This document shows positions 49,559 to 63,640 of a stretch of 64,000 bases of DNA, piece by piece. The stretch is from positions 6,918,221 through 6,982,220 of the forward strand of contig OX387192.1 in the NCBI GenBank assembly GCA_947561395.2, given 5' to 3'. Position numbers and translations under genes: made by a program. This DNA is from Buxus sempervirens. Its lineage: Eukaryota; Streptophyta; Magnoliopsida; Buxales; Buxaceae. Every line of letters starts with the position of its first letter. Within the stretch, counting starts at the first letter, position 1. The notes below the pieces were generated by a model. That model made no database searches. It saw nothing but the letters and a program-made list of their open reading frames with translations, and was not told the origin of the DNA.

Positions 49559-51529
49559 CTATAGAAAACTAAATATACTTATATACTTACTTTTCTTCTT
49601 TGGAACTTCCAACCAATCACGTGCACAGATCAAAGCCTCCACTATCTCCGGGGTCAAAGAGCTGCGAGTGTCATCAATAAGCCTACCTCCAGCGCTAAAA
49701 GTCGACTCTGATGCGACAGTAGAAACTAGGATTGCTAAAATATCACGAGCCATCTTTGCAAGTGTTGGAAATTTAGGACTATTGACTTGCCACCAATCCA
49801 AAATATCAAATTCTTGACTACAAGGAAATATTGTGTCATCCAAATATTGGTCAAGTTCAGATTTTTCCGAAGCACGAATAGTAGCACTTCTTACACTCTT
49901 ATACCAATTTTGAAAACCCATAAGCATGTCATTACTTGAGGAATTGCATGGAGGCTGAGAGCTACTACAAGTACTATCACTTGCATCAAAACTAGACTGC
50001 ATCACATTATGGGAATCACCACTATACTCAGTGAAAAGATCCACAACAGCAGTGCGAATCCTCATTACATACACATCAGCATTAGTACCATAAAGTTCAC
50101 CATAAAAATACTCAACTAAATCCAGCTTGAATCTTGGGTCAAGTACAGTAGCGATCGCCAAAACCAAACTGCAAGAATCCCAATATTTTTCAAATTTGAG
50201 TTTCATTTTAAAGGCCATATCACGAACATATGCATGCTCACTTTTCTCCATATCTAGCAAGTGCTTGTGAATCTTACAGATATCAGGAAAAAATAGATTT
50301 GCAGTTGGATACTTGTAACCAGAAAAAGCACAAGTAACTTCATAAAACACTTTCAAGCATCCACAAACAACTTGAGCCGTATCCCATTCTTCCTTGGATA
50401 AATTCACATTGAATTCACGATCAATTTGCTGGAGACGAACAAATGCCTCTCTAAACTCTAGTGCTCTCTCAAGCATCAAGAAAGTGGAATTCCACCTAGT
50501 CTTCACATCAAGAATAACACCTTTTCTCCCAAATAACTTCACTTGATTTAAGGCATTTTTAAACTTTTGCTTCTTTTGAGGTGTTGATCTAACATACCGA
50601 ACACTTTTCCTGACATTCTTAATGATTTCTTTTATTTCTTGTAACCCATCTTGAACAATAAGATTAAGAATGTGTGCACTACAACGAATATGAAATAAAC
50701 TTCCACCCAAAGGAAGTAAATTCTGATCCTCAAGCCATCTTCTTAACTCTCTGACCATTGCATCATTCGTACTAGCATTATCAACAGTTATAGAAAACAA
50801 CTTTTTATCAATGTTCCACTCCAAAACCACATCTTTGATCAATCCAACGAGTGTCTCTGCATCATGTGGACTCTCTAAAGACATAAAACTCAGAAGTTTC
50901 TTTTTCAAGTCCCATCCTTCATCAATGAAGTGTACTGTCACACAACAATACCCAATGTTTTGCTCACTAGATGTCCATAAATCTGTAGTCAAGCTAATAC
51001 GAGAAGACAGTTGATCAAAAGAATCATACAACTTCTTCTTCTCTTCCTTATATATAACAAGAACATCAGCCCTTACAGTATTCCGTGATACCATTTTAAA
51101 CATTGGCTGTAAGTTGTTAACAAAAGTCTGAAAATACTCATGCTCAACCATGTTAAAACTGTATTCGTGCTTAATAATCATCTTTACCAAGTCCATTCTA
51201 CTTCTTTCATGATCAAATTTAAAATTCCTCACACCACTAGAACTCCCCTTACTCTTGGTAATTGCTAACATTTGCTGACCTATATCTCCATGTTTTCTCC
51301 TAGGACACCTATGCAAATGATTTTTTAAATGTGTTGTGCCACTACTACTTGCTCCAGTAAATGTCCTTTTGCAATGATTACACGAAGCAATTTCAACTCC
51401 ATCTTCCCCTGTGATCTTCTTAAAATCATCCCACACCTTCGATGTTAATTTTCTAGGCCTCTTTGAATTTGGGTCAGGTGAGACCTCTACTTCTACCATG
51501 TCATCCTCAATAGTAATAGGATTAGACAT
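49559..51529 (-). CDS. hAT transposase, 656 residues
   Basis: Open from ATG 51529. A BED zinc finger lies near residues 30-80, with cysteines in SCNHCKRTF and histidines in THLKNHLHRC. The central region carries the RNase H-like catalytic core and the hAT-specific domain found in plant elements (LTTDLWTSSEQNIGYCCVT, FSITVDNASTNDAMVREL, and the following CSAHILNLIVQDGL). The C-terminal dimerisation domain reads ILVSTVASESTFSAGG, then RSSLTPEIVEALICARDWL. No internal stop. The tail after DWLEVPKKK runs into a possible GTAAGT donor, so the true C-terminus may come from a further small exon. It should cut at the terminal repeats and generate 8-bp duplications, as seen here. Confidence 0.92.
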   Translation of the reverse strand: MSNPITIEDDMVEVEVSPDPNSKRPRKLTSKVWDDFKKITGEDGVEIASCNHCKRTFTGASSSGTTHLKNHLHRCPRRKHGDIGQQMLAITKSKGSSSGVRNFKFDHERSRMDLVKMIIKHEYSFNMVEHEYFQTFVNNLQPMFKMVSRNTVRADVLVIYKEEKKKLYDSFDQLSSRISLTTDLWTSSEQNIGYCCVTVHFIDEGWDLKKKLLSFMSLESPHDAETLVGLIKDVVLEWNIDKKLFSITVDNASTNDAMVRELRRWLEDQNLLPLGGSLFHIRCSAHILNLIVQDGLQEIKEIIKNVRKSVRYVRSTPQKKQKFKNALNQVKLFGRKGVILDVKTRWNSTFLMLERALEFREAFVRLQQIDREFNVNLSKEEWDTAQVVCGCLKVFYEVTCAFSGYKYPTANLFFPDICKIHKHLLDMEKSEHAYVRDMAFKMKLKFEKYWDSCSLVLAIATVLDPRFKLDLVEYFYGELYGTNADVYVMRIRTAVVDLFTEYSGDSHNVMQSSFDASDSTCSSSQPPCNSSSNDMLMGFQNWYKSVRSATIRASEKSELDQYLDDTIFPCSQEFDILDWWQVNSPKFPTLAKMARDILAILVSTVASESTFSAGGRLIDDTRSSLTPEIVEALICARDWLEVPKKKSKYISIFSFL

Positions 51530-53516
<1,987 letters not shown>

Positions 53517-53519
53517 GAT

Positions 53520-53760
53520 GTGAAGCGTTCTTCTTCGTCTTCGTTTCCTTCTGAACTAGAGAGAGAAAGAGAGAGAGGGAGAAAGAGCACGGTGAGAAGC
53601 GTTCTTCTTTGTCTTCGTGCACCTTGATTCTTCAGTTCTTCGTCTTCGTCTCCTCTTCTTCAGTGCAAGCAATGTGCAAGCAAGGGTTAGGGTTTAGGGA
53701 AAAATCGAATGCAAGGTGCAAGCAAGGGTTAGGGTTCGGGGAAAAATCTAAATGTTGCTT
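53520..53760 (-). other. GAAGCGTTCTTCTTCGTC duplication and leader-like sequence
   Basis: GAAGCGTTCTTCTTxGTCTTCG occurs at 53522 and 53597, and GCAAGCAAGGGTTAGGGTT occurs twice (near 53672 and 53719). The region is probably the 5' UTR/promoter side of the captured L35 gene with small tandem duplications. Confidence 0.45.
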
Positions 53761-54032
53761 TTATAGATAGCGCGTAAAATTACTATATTAACCTCAATAC
53801 TATATGTAATTTACAAATACATTATACTTATTTAATCGGATTCGGATCTTAATCGGACGGATATTGCCATGATCCGAATCCGAATCCGATTATAAACGGA
53901 TCCGAAAATCGGATCCGAATCCGATCCGACGGATCATTTAATCGGTTAAAAATCCGATTAAATCGGATAATTTAATCGAAAACGGACGGTAAACGGGTCA
54001 TGATCCGATCCATTTACAGCCCTACCCTCGAC

Positions 54033-54519
54033 AGTAGAGAGACTATCTGATAAAGAGAGAAGGCGGAGAGGGACGATTCAGGAGGGTTCTCAAACTCTAG
54101 AATAGCTTTTTCTTTTTTCTTTTTTTTATTATCAAATGATTAAATCTAAATTACTTTAAATTTGAAAACCGAAAGGATTAAAGAATTGTTTTATTTATAC
54201 CTGATTTGGAATTATTATGAAAATTAAATAACTAAATCTAAATTACTTTAAAAGCCAAAGAACAAAAATTCAAAAGTTGCGGCCGGTTTTTTTTTTTATT
54301 ATTAAATGATTAAATCTAAATTACTTTAAAAATGAAACCTGAAGGAGTAGAGAATTGTTTTTCTTTATACCTTATTTGGAATTATTATAAAAAGTAAATG
54401 ACTAAATCTAGATTATTTTTAAAAACCGAAGAAAAAGGTCAAAAGTTGCGGTCCCGAGCCTCCGAAGCAACAAGGGGGTGACACGTCAATCGCCACCCCC
54501 CTTTCGCTTAATATATAGA
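54033..54519 (-). mobile_element. Remainder of the seventh tandem unit and Helitron 5' end
   Basis: Continues the repeat unit interrupted at 46820 (AGTAGAGAGACTATCTG), then departs from the unit near 54430 and runs to the Helitron 5' terminus TCTATATATTAAGCG. The 5'-terminal 90 bp are unique in the window. Confidence 0.85.
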
Positions 54520-54858
54520 TATGTATATCCGGTTATTATTAGTCCAATTAACTTTAACCTTTGCGACAGTTAAAAGATCAGTTAATCTCAATACTGTAAC
54601 AGGGCTCTTTTTGTATGATACGTTTGATATTCCAAAATTTGATAGCCTAAAATTTGGTTAGCAAGAAAGTTAATAAAATCCTGAATTCAATTTCCAATTA
54701 ATGGATAAATCAAATTGAGCCCTTTTTTTTTCACTTTTTCCCCATCTCTGTACCTGGACAATAGAAGGTGTGATGCCAAAAATCTTTCTTCTAGCTTTGT
54801 AATAACACACTCTCTAATAATATAGATACCCAAAAAATACACTCTCTAATAGTATGTT

Positions 54859-55974
54859 GTTGTAAAGTAACCAAAATGAAAGTTGGATTCATAACCAACT
54901 TCATTTGCATTACCCAAATGACAGATGAAACCGTGTGGTTATTTTCTTGCAGGTTCTGTGTAGTTAAGAATGTAATCTGTGTAAAGAAAGTGATTGAAGG
55001 TGTACTTGTGAATATCATGAACAGAATTAATGCAGTGATACAAATTTCTGTCAGTTGTATATATTCCTTGTTATTTTTTCACATATTTTTTCCTCTGGTT
55101 TCATGGAGGGATGTCTCTGTGTTAGTCATATACCAAGTACTAAAAACATGTGTAAAGTTTCAGTGATGTTCAGCCAAAGCTTTGATTCTAGCTTTCAAGA
55201 AGTTGAATAGTTGGCAGAAATGGTCACAAACCCTAGCAATGGCAATGTAGGAACAACAAGAATGTTGTGCTTTGAAACCTTAGATCATAATTATAAGATC
55301 TTTATTCTCATGATAAATATGCTGTCTTTATTGGAGAATCCAACCCCACTTAAATGTGAGCTTCTGTTGGCTGTCTGAAGGTTTTATCTACCATGATTCT
55401 CTTACATGAATTTGAGAACATAGCTGAACCCAAGAAATGGCCCTTAAAGATTCATACAACCAGCTCCCAACTGATGCATAAAGCCATTTTCAAAGGTGAT
55501 GTAATCAGCATGGCAGATGCTCAAGATTATAGGCTTCTGTAACAGTTACAGATGCTTAATCCTTTGATCTGTTTCATCCGGTTTTCCATTCAACTACACA
55601 TGAACAAACTGCAAGTACCACGTCAAACAGGCGTTCCTTGCATATCAATACATGTACAATGCAAAATACATCAGGAAAGCAGAGATTGTAACTGTGTAAA
55701 TATGTCCCTATTACAAACATCAAAAGCAAGAGAAAGCATGTCAAACATCGCATTCATGCAGTCCCTCTCCATCAGAGATCACTAAATTAGGGAATCTGCA
55801 GCTGGATGCAATGTTTTTGGAGGCACGGGTATCATCAAAAAATAAAAATAAAAACGAAAACAGACAACACCAAGCAACTTACCAGACCGAACATTTCTTT
55901 TCCTGCGAACATCAAACACATTAATTTTACAGCTAAAGGATATACATAATCTCCAGAAGATAGATGAGGAAACA
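54859..55974. other. Flank and probable 3' side of the MSH2 copy
   Basis: No gene identified. The right part (55500-55974) lies directly downstream of the MSH2 stop codon on the minus strand and may include its 3' UTR. Open frames such as 54876-55166 and 55552-55785 lack recognised domains. Confidence 0.4.
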
Positions 55975-57856
55975 TTATTCTTGGGATGAGAAGAATTGCT
56001 GGAGCCAAGTATTTTCTACCGCATCCTTCTCCAATTCACTTCTCAACTTGCTTACTTGTTGCAGAGCCTGCTTTAAGTCCATCTCTTCTAATGGCAAAGC
56101 AGAAAACTCCTGCAAGAACCTGTGCCCGAGCAGCACCTGTAGATATGTCGTCAGGATCACAAGCCCGTTTACGCTTCGATCCAACCTGTATATGATAATA
56201 AAATCGGCTACTGAATTTATTCCCGTTGACCAAAGTGCATTATGATGAGAAATCAGCAAATGAAAGGATCGAAAAAGAAATGAGAAAGGAAAAAATTTTT
56301 AAGAGGTCATGAGCCTTGTCAAATAAGCATCAGGCACATATTTTCCACCTTAATGCAATCAACCATATATTGACGTATATCTCAAACGTCAATACTTTTG
56401 TTCATGAAGACATGAACTAGTATGATTAAGGACTTTATTAGAAAATTTAAGTTTCACCAGTAACATACCTTAATCTCTGTCCTTTTAACTTTTGATTACC
56501 AAACTCAGTACTTAAGTAAATTAACAATCTCTAATCCAAAAAAATTTCTCACATTTTTCTGTTACTCTAGCTTCTTTGTTTCCATAATTGCTTTCATCAG
56601 AAAGTAACTCTGCATAAGACAACAATGCCCCTAGAGCCCCAGATGCAAATTCAAACCCAGAAAGTAAATTTAGACAAGTGGAGACAGGATGATGTGGTGG
56701 AACACCCCTTTTGTCTTGCCACCTTTAAGGTCATGTACAAGTGTAACTACTAATATATAACAGGACAGTGGACACCAAAAAGGCCAACAGGCCTCGTGAT
56801 ATACCGCAGGAAAACCGAAAGGGGGGAAATAAAAGAAAAAAAAATATTATTTCTCTCTGTAGAAGCTTCTAGACATCCACAGCAAAAAGGAAAATCTTCA
56901 TACACTGCAGGGAGTGAATCCCAGTTACAAAATCAGCAACAAGCTTTCAATATCATAAAAGGTGTGAGAATCTGAGAATAAATCCCATGTGTATTAAAAT
57001 AAATGATGGCATATTTAGATGTTGAATCACAAGAATTTGGAGAAACATGAAACTGATGAATAGTTATTAATGGTCTAAAAATTCCAAATTCACAAAATGA
57101 ATAAAAATGAAAATAAAAGATTGGGAAATGAAATCATAAAGAGACCTATGTACAACAAAGGAAAATAATACTTAATACTTGTGCAATATTTTCGTTTAAA
57201 AAAGGATAGAAGCAATAAGGTGCGAAACAGAAAAAACACCAATTTATTTTATAGATTTGAGTTTCAAAGTGTAAAAGCAAATTCCTGTTGTTTCCCTTGT
57301 ATTTTGTCAGTTTTTCCCTTGTATTTAGTCTTCACTGACAAAACCCACAAGCATCTACAAAAGAAGACCTGTTCTCAAAGCAAATAGTCACTTCAAGGTA
57401 CTTGTTCAAATACAAATCCAAAACACAAACGAATGAAGAACAATAAACCATACAGATTGGAAATAAAAACTAAAAAAAAATGAGAAAAACAAATGTAACC
57501 AGCCTAAAATACAAGCTCGCCCGGCGGTCAAAGAATCGAACAGCCCTAGGGTCCTGCAAACGAAAGGGGAGTATATGAGTGGCATTTTTATAATCACAAC
57601 AAGGACGTGAAAAAAAAATGAAATGGAAGGACTTGCTTACATGGGGTAGGGTTTTGAAGAATGAGATAAACCCTTGAGCTTGCTTCGCATCTAACAGTAA
57701 AAGAGGATATCGCATTACAAATTCGCGGATTGAAACATAGAGTTAACAAGAACCAGATAGGTAGATAACGGAAGAGGGAGAAGAACAATAAAAGAAGAGG
57801 ATTTTACCTAGTTTAAGCTCCGGCAGCTTGTTCTGCTCCAGCGAATTTTCGTCCAT
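55975..57856 (-). pseudogene. MSH2: Internally deleted copy of DNA mismatch repair gene MSH2
   Basis: Start and end of a plant MSH2 gene with the middle missing. ATG at 57856 reads MDENSLEQNKLPELKL, with a donor at 57807. Exon 57690-57641 reads DAKQAQGFISFFKTLPH. Exon 57553-57521 reads DPRAVRFFDRR and then loses similarity at 57520. The last exon 56185-55975 reads GSKRKRACDPDDISTGAARA and then, in another frame, HRFLQEFSALPLEEMDLKQ through LEKDA to WLQQFF and TAA. The switch reflects a 2-base loss near 56132. The mismatch-binding, lever, clamp and ATPase parts, most of the usual 940 or so residues, are absent, and 56186-57520 shows none of them. This is a decayed partial copy; a functional MSH2 must lie elsewhere. 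Confidence 0.88.
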
Positions 57857-58105
57857 CTTAACTGCAAAGACGATTGCTACAGAGACGAAAAAAAAGGGCG
57901 GATATGAGGAGCAACGTACGTATATGGAAGCTCTGAATCGAGCAGGTATTTATGAAATGCTGCAATTTCGTTTTGCGGGAAAGACAATGGCGGGTTAAAA
58001 GACGCTTTATATCGTGCTTGGCTCTTGCAGGTTGCAGCACGCACGAGAACGGCCAAGCCGGTCGGAACTTACGAAGGCCTAACCCGACACGGTTCCCGAT
58101 GGATG
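57857..58105 (-). promoter_or_regulatory. Upstream region of the MSH2 copy
   Basis: About 250 bp between the breakpoint of the farnesylcysteine lyase fragment and the MSH2 ATG, presumably the old MSH2 promoter and 5' UTR. No specific element is certain. Confidence 0.35.
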
Positions 58106-58635
58106 CTACGAATCCAAACCCTCAAAAGAGAATCGACCAATTTCCTCTATGCCAAGCGAGAAAGAGGAAGAAGACGGCTTCTTGACCCGCAGGTTAAGGG
58201 ATTTGGTGAAGTTCAAGGCGTGATAGTTCTTGGGGTGCAGGATAGAAGTGCCGGCATCGAAGGTGTCGCCGGCGATGGAGACCGTCGCCATTCTCCCCCG
58301 ACAACTCCATGGCGTTCGAAGATTCTGATGTCGCCGATGCCCTGAAGCAAATGGTCGTTGGAGTAGCGACGGAGGAAATGAACGACAGATGAACCTGCAA
58401 TGCCACTGCCAATGATACAAACACCAGCAGAGGGAAGAGGATTGATCGCTTCAGCTGAGGAAACGCAAGAAATGAAGATAAAGAGAGGAATGAGAGAGAG
58501 AGAAGATGAAGTCTGATAACATGTCTTTCTCTTCTTTGTGTTTTTTGGCCATCTTTGACTTTGCAATTTTGATTTCCCGCTGACGAAGATTACGAGGAAA
58601 ATAAAAGAGCGAACGAACGCGGCTCTTATTTTCAA
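58106..58635 (-). pseudogene. 5' fragment of a farnesylcysteine (prenylcysteine) lyase gene
   Basis: Encodes a hydrophobic signal-like segment (LSLIPLFIFISCVSSAEA), then the FAD-binding Rossmann start VCIIGSGIAGSSVVHFLRR, then IRIFERHGVVGG. After a frameshift near 58293-58300 it continues ATVSIAGDTFDAGTSILHPK and NYHALNFTKSLNL. This order is that of plant farnesylcysteine lyase, which releases cysteine and farnesal during turnover of prenylated proteins in the endomembrane system. Similarity stops near 58110 after FEGLDS, where a stop follows, so only about a quarter of the protein is present. The start codon is uncertain; 58635 is the first Met in frame. Confidence 0.82.
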
Positions 58636-58639
58636 ACGC

Positions 58640-58800
58640 GGCTCGACTTTGCACTCAACGAACGCAGCTCAAAAAAACGGAGTTGGCTGTTGATCAAGAG
58701 GAGAGAGGGAGGTGGACGCGTGTCGTCCACCGGTTTGTCCAAGATGGTTCCAAAGAGAAACCTCCGTAGAGGAAAACGACTGATCAATCTCTAGTCAGTA
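58640..58800 (-). promoter_or_regulatory. Upstream region of the lyase fragment, shared with the DCD gene
   Basis: On the minus strand the order ATCAATCTC...TTTCCTCTACG...GGACGACACGCGTCC...GCGTTCGTyGA...GAGCCGC is also found in the same order at 32360-32520 on the plus strand. The two blocks are diverged but colinear over roughly 200 bp. Confidence 0.55.
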
Positions 58801-59174
58801 ACATAACTCTGTTACGCGTCATCTCTCTTTGCCTGAATTAGAAGAAAGAAACAAAAATTTCAAACTGTCAACTCAAAGAAAACATTTGAAAATTAAAACA
58901 ATAAGAAATAATAAGAATTACACGGCCTTGTAATTCACTGCAGTGCACCATATATGGTGGTATTGGCTTTAATGTTGCTGGACCTAACATTATCAACCCA
59001 AGCTACCTAAATAAGGGGTGGGGTTATTTTAGGTTTTGGTCGACCTCTTCTGTTTTAGATTTGGATTACCAAATTGACCCAAAGCATTCATTCATTGAAA
59101 TCTTGTTGGGCTAATGGTCGCCAACCTTATGTGTTCTGTTATCCTTTTATGTTCATAATTGTTTATCTTTTTAG

Positions 59175-59259
59175 CATATTAAATAAATTCCAATAGCTGT
59201 AGAATCTAAGCGATCTACATATATTTTCTTTTTAATTTATGTTTTAGAATTATTTTCAG
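59175..59259. repeat. Third partial copy of the 2035/2818 repeat
   Basis: TATTAAATAAATTCCAATAG, then a GAATC-AAGCGATCTACA-type stretch, then TTTTAGAATTATTTT, in the same order as at 3175-3255, about 56 kb away. Confidence 0.6.
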
Positions 59260-60830
59260 CATAATTATTACCGTTTGAAGCTGTGCTCTAAGGAGGTAAG
59301 TGTATAATGAGTGTGTATACTAGTTATGTGCCGAACGGGCAACTCCCGTAAAAAATGTACCAAAAAAAAAAAAAAAAAAAGAAAAAAAAATCAATAATTT
59401 GTCTTGCATTTAATTCATGCTATAAAATGGTGAAAGTTGCTAGCTTAAGGTTCAAATAATACCACAGTAGTTTCTTTTTCCATAATAATAAAAAATTTCT
59501 GAACGCACACACATATATATAGTATTGTCTTGACTAGATTCATTTTAGTATTCCTTAATTAATGCTAACTTAGAAAATAAATTGAGAATATATAACTTAT
59601 AAAAATAATAAAATAATTTTTTTGAAATGAATGAAAATATTTTAAGTATTTCACAACAAATGAATTGATAAATATGTGTGTGCATGTGTTTGCGCTTTCT
59701 AGTAGATTAGAATGTCATTTCAATTTTAAATATTTAAATCATCATTTGTTTTAATTATCATTATATTACAACTTGAAAGCAATTGAGAGGAATTTATTAT
59801 TAAATTTTATTATATAACAAATTATGAGATATAAAAAAAAACAAAGAAAATAAAATAAAAAATATTTACCTTGCAACAACTAAACATTCAGTTTGCTCCA
59901 ATATCTCAAATAAGTACTGTGTAAAAAGCAAACATGTATAAAAAAAAAATTAAACAAGGGTTAGACCAATTCATTAAGAAAAAGCAAAATAAAACAAGAG
60001 TTAGCTAAGGACATATAATATGACTTTTACAAAAAAAAATTTAACTTATTAATGATAATAAATTTACCTATTTCATCAAGGAAATTCATATTACAGATAT
60101 ATAAAATTGACATCTATGGAATGGTGGTGATGAAGGTTGTGGAGTAGCAATTCTCTAAAGCAATATATTTAGATGTTTGAATCATGTACATAATTTGTTA
60201 GACTCATTCATAATTTGTTAGGATCATTCAAAATGTAAAATGTGTGGCAAACTATTCATAACAATCTCATTAAAATAATATTTACTTACAATAACAATTG
60301 CGTTGTGCAACCATGTGCATGGCCATACATGAAAGCTACATTTCTTCAAGATAACTATGAAGAAAATAATATTAAGTTTAAGTTATTAAATCATTAAAAT
60401 TGTTACTTATTGATTGCAAGAACAAATCTAAAAATAGTTAACAAAGATTCTAGAATGAAAGCGACTTTTGTAGCACCACGGATCCGGTATGTTCACTAAA
60501 GATATAGATCGTTTCCTGAGCACTAGGCATGGGCTCACAAAGCATACTTAATTCCTGAATAAGAAGGATTATTAATATGAGAGTACAATGTAACCTAATA
60601 TAAGTGTAGGTGTGTAAACCAAATATACAACTTGTATATACATAAACAAAGCTTATACAAGGTTCACATTAATTATCCCTATATAAAAGTCAAACTATAT
60701 GAAAAGTCTACAAAACTATATACCCTACACAAGGTGAAAGTAATCCTCATCACAATACCTTGTAGGGTCACCCGGTCTCTGAACCCCTGTACATCCTCGC
60801 TTAGCAAAAGTATGTGAAACAAAACCGATT

Positions 60831-60894
60831 ATGAGACTAATGTTCCAATAAGCAGCATATGCATGAGACTAATGTTCCAATAAGCAGCATATGC
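60831..60894. repeat. Perfect 32-bp tandem duplication
   Basis: Two copies of ATGAGACTAATGTTCCAATA plus AGCAGCATATGC, back to back without mismatches, suggesting a recent slippage or repair event. Confidence 0.9.
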
Positions 60895-61162
60895 ATGATA
60901 TAACACAAGTGATGCAATTTATATTTACAAATGAATAAACATGACCTCATTTAACAGATATCTCAAAAACAAAGACTAATCAAACAAAACGAGATTATGA
61001 TTTTAATGTTTCTATACGCGGCAAATCTAGGGGTAAGTAACAACTAGGTGTCACTAAAAGAGTAACAATACAAACTTTATCAAAACCATGTCAAAGAACA
61101 TCCTCAAGTATATGACTATCCAAAATCACATATTGTGTTAAGGTGGGACTTGTAGATTAGGG

Positions 61163-63516
61163 TGTAAAACCCCGAATTTCCCTTAAATAATAAATTAAAT
61201 TAGTAAATAATATTACCCAGAGTTATGATTGATAGAAACATTTTAATATTGTAGAGGGTGATCAACTTGGCGGAGATCCAGAATTAGACGCAAATCTGAT
61301 CGTCCGATCATGAGATATCAAGGTATGCATTCTGATTGGGCGTGTGTATGGAATTTGGTATAGGTGAGACACATGGGATAAGTGAGTATAAGTATTAGTT
61401 TAATAACCTAAATTTATACGCGTGTATTTTCGCTCGTATTGATTAGCCGCAAGCGACAAGCGACCGAAGGAGAAGAAGAAGAAGGGGAAGAAGAAAAGCT
61501 TGGGTTTTTGGAGTTCTTCATCTTCCAGAGTGTTGCTGGGTGATAGAGAAGCGTGGTTGAAAGAAGTGAGGAAGAGGAACCTTCGTTCAAGAGGTAGGTG
61601 ACACCGTTTTGGTTTTAAATTCGGATTTATCTCTGTTTAATCGCATACGCATGTTTCTATGATATGTAAAGTTGTATTTAGTTAGCTAAGCATGTTATAA
61701 ATACATTAGAATGAGTTTAGACGAGAAAAATCGTGATTTAGAACTGTTTCTGTTCGATTTGGTGAGACCGCCGACCTCGACTGTGCGAGGCGCTCATCGG
61801 CGATCTTAGGCGCTGGTTAAATATTTGAGGACGCCGTGGACCGCGGGACGACGGACCGTGGGCGCTCGAAATTGCACTACCGCCGACTGATGACCGCCCG
61901 GAGCGATCCTGAGCGATCCCAGGCGCTCTCAGCAGAATTTCCAATTTTTCATAATTTCGAACCTAATTCAATTCTAAACTATTTTTAGACAATTTTAATG
62001 ATTAATTAAGGTACTTTAAGACCAAAATAAACTACCTAAACCCCTGTTTTACAGAAAAACAAATTAGGGAGATATTTAGGACATTAGTTGCCAAGTTTTG
62101 AAGGTATATGAGAAATGTGATTTTGGAAAAGCCTAACTACTCTTTGATTATCTAAACACTTCTAAATGACATTATAAATCATAAGACATTATAAAGAGAA
62201 TTCAGAATCCGAATGACGGAATAATGAAGTGAATGTACAGATATAACCATTATATGCCGCTAGGCACCAACCCTTATAGAATTATGATACTTTAGGGAAT
62301 TTTGGAGTCTAGTGGGCATAGCTGGTTATGGATCCATAGTCGTAGCTAGATAGCTGAGGGATATGTCATTTGGGTTGAGTTACTCCTATATGCGACGTGC
62401 TTCCTTTGCAAGTTAGTTTGTCTGGGAAGGTCTTATGTCTGGAGGGACACCCTGGTGAGCCGCTGGTGATTCCCTGTACATGTGGATAAGCAACCACCTC
62501 CATGTATTGATTCTGGTGCTGCATGCTGGTGGTACATACCAACTTTGATGGGTACGTGTGCAATAAGTCGGTGACTACGGCTCTTGTCTAAGCTGCGCTG
62601 CATGGGGCTTGAGTATCATTAGTAGCATCGCTCCTAAGTCGCACGGTGGTATAGCAATTGGTTGAGAATCATCTCAAAAGGTTTATCTAACTTTGTGAGT
62701 CCTACAATGACACTGAAAACATAACACTTGATATGATTACTATTGTGCACGTGCGGGATGCATGTGATTGGAATATTGGTTGGATGTGACTGCTTAGTAC
62801 ATCCTGGCAATACTTGGATTATGCTTTTGATTTGGCTATTGAGTTCTTATATTAAAACTTGCTGAAAATCATTTCTAGAACTGTTATCAAACTGTTTTGT
62901 GTTCACGAATGGTATAAATGATTATGCGAGCCTGATTTGTCGATATTGCTTAATCGTGCATGAAATGCTACTTTGCTTATATTAACTGTTTAATCATGCA
63001 TGTGTTACCTACTGAGATATTCGTATCTCACCCTACTTCTATTTCATTTTTTTCAGCTGATACGCGAGAGGGGGATCTCTTAGACTTCTAGGGAGAGATA
63101 GCCGAGTATTCGCCGGAGGATTATTATTATCCAGACCTTGTCTGAGGTGGATTGATGTTATAGACTTAGCATTTTTATTGGTTATTATCATTTATTGGAT
63201 TTGATGTATGAGAGAGACAAGAGAGAGTTAGTAACCAGTTCATTCTACCAGACTTTGATATTACTGACTGATGGTCAAGCTTTATGCTTGTTTGAGGATT
63301 TTGATCTACACTTCCGCACATACTTGTTTCCGCACTCTGATAGTTTAATATATGGATTGGATTTACTTCTTTGGTCTGGTATGTTATTGATGTTGTAATT
63401 GATATGGGCCAGTAACACCTCGGATTTGGTTGTTGAACTAAATTCGGGTTGTTACAGTAGCGAACCGGGTTCGGGTCGGGTGCCGGTTTGCACTGACCCG
63501 GGTTCGGGGCGTTACA
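61163..63516 (+). mobile_element. 5' LTR of a Tekay-like Ty3/gypsy element
   Basis: About 2,354 bp from TGTAAAACCCCG to GGGGCGTTACA, followed four bases later by a tRNA-Met-type primer site. It contains a GC-rich stretch (61760-61930) similar in word content to 1-180 and the TTATGGATCCATAG block shared with 1122-2034. The left boundary is set by the TGTAA end; no target duplication can be tested because the element leaves the window. Confidence 0.75.
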
Positions 63517-63520
63517 GAGA

Positions 63521-63532
63521 TGGTATCAGAGC
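63521..63532 (+). promoter_or_regulatory. Primer-binding site (initiator tRNA-Met type)
   Basis: TGGTATCAGAGC, the complement of the 3' end of plant initiator tRNA-Met, placed four bases after the LTR end. Confidence 0.88.
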
Positions 63533-63640
63533 AATGGTCCTAACCTTAGATTAGCCAGCTTTAGGGGAATGGGATTGTGAGTACGCTAGATAGAACCCCT
63601 AGAATTATTGGATTCTAACAAGTGAAATTGTATTTTGCAG

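Larger units (their letters stand above)
58801..61162. other. AT-rich intergenic spacer
   Basis: No gene found. It holds a third partial copy of the leader-like repeat (59175-59259), an A-run (59359-59389) and a perfect 32-bp tandem duplication (60831-60862, 60863-60894). The frame at 60632-60817 has no recognised domain. Confidence 0.6.

Noticed and set aside
56186-57520. Middle exons of MSH2
   Set aside because: No mismatch-binding or ATPase motif could be found on the minus strand, so the gene was called internally deleted.
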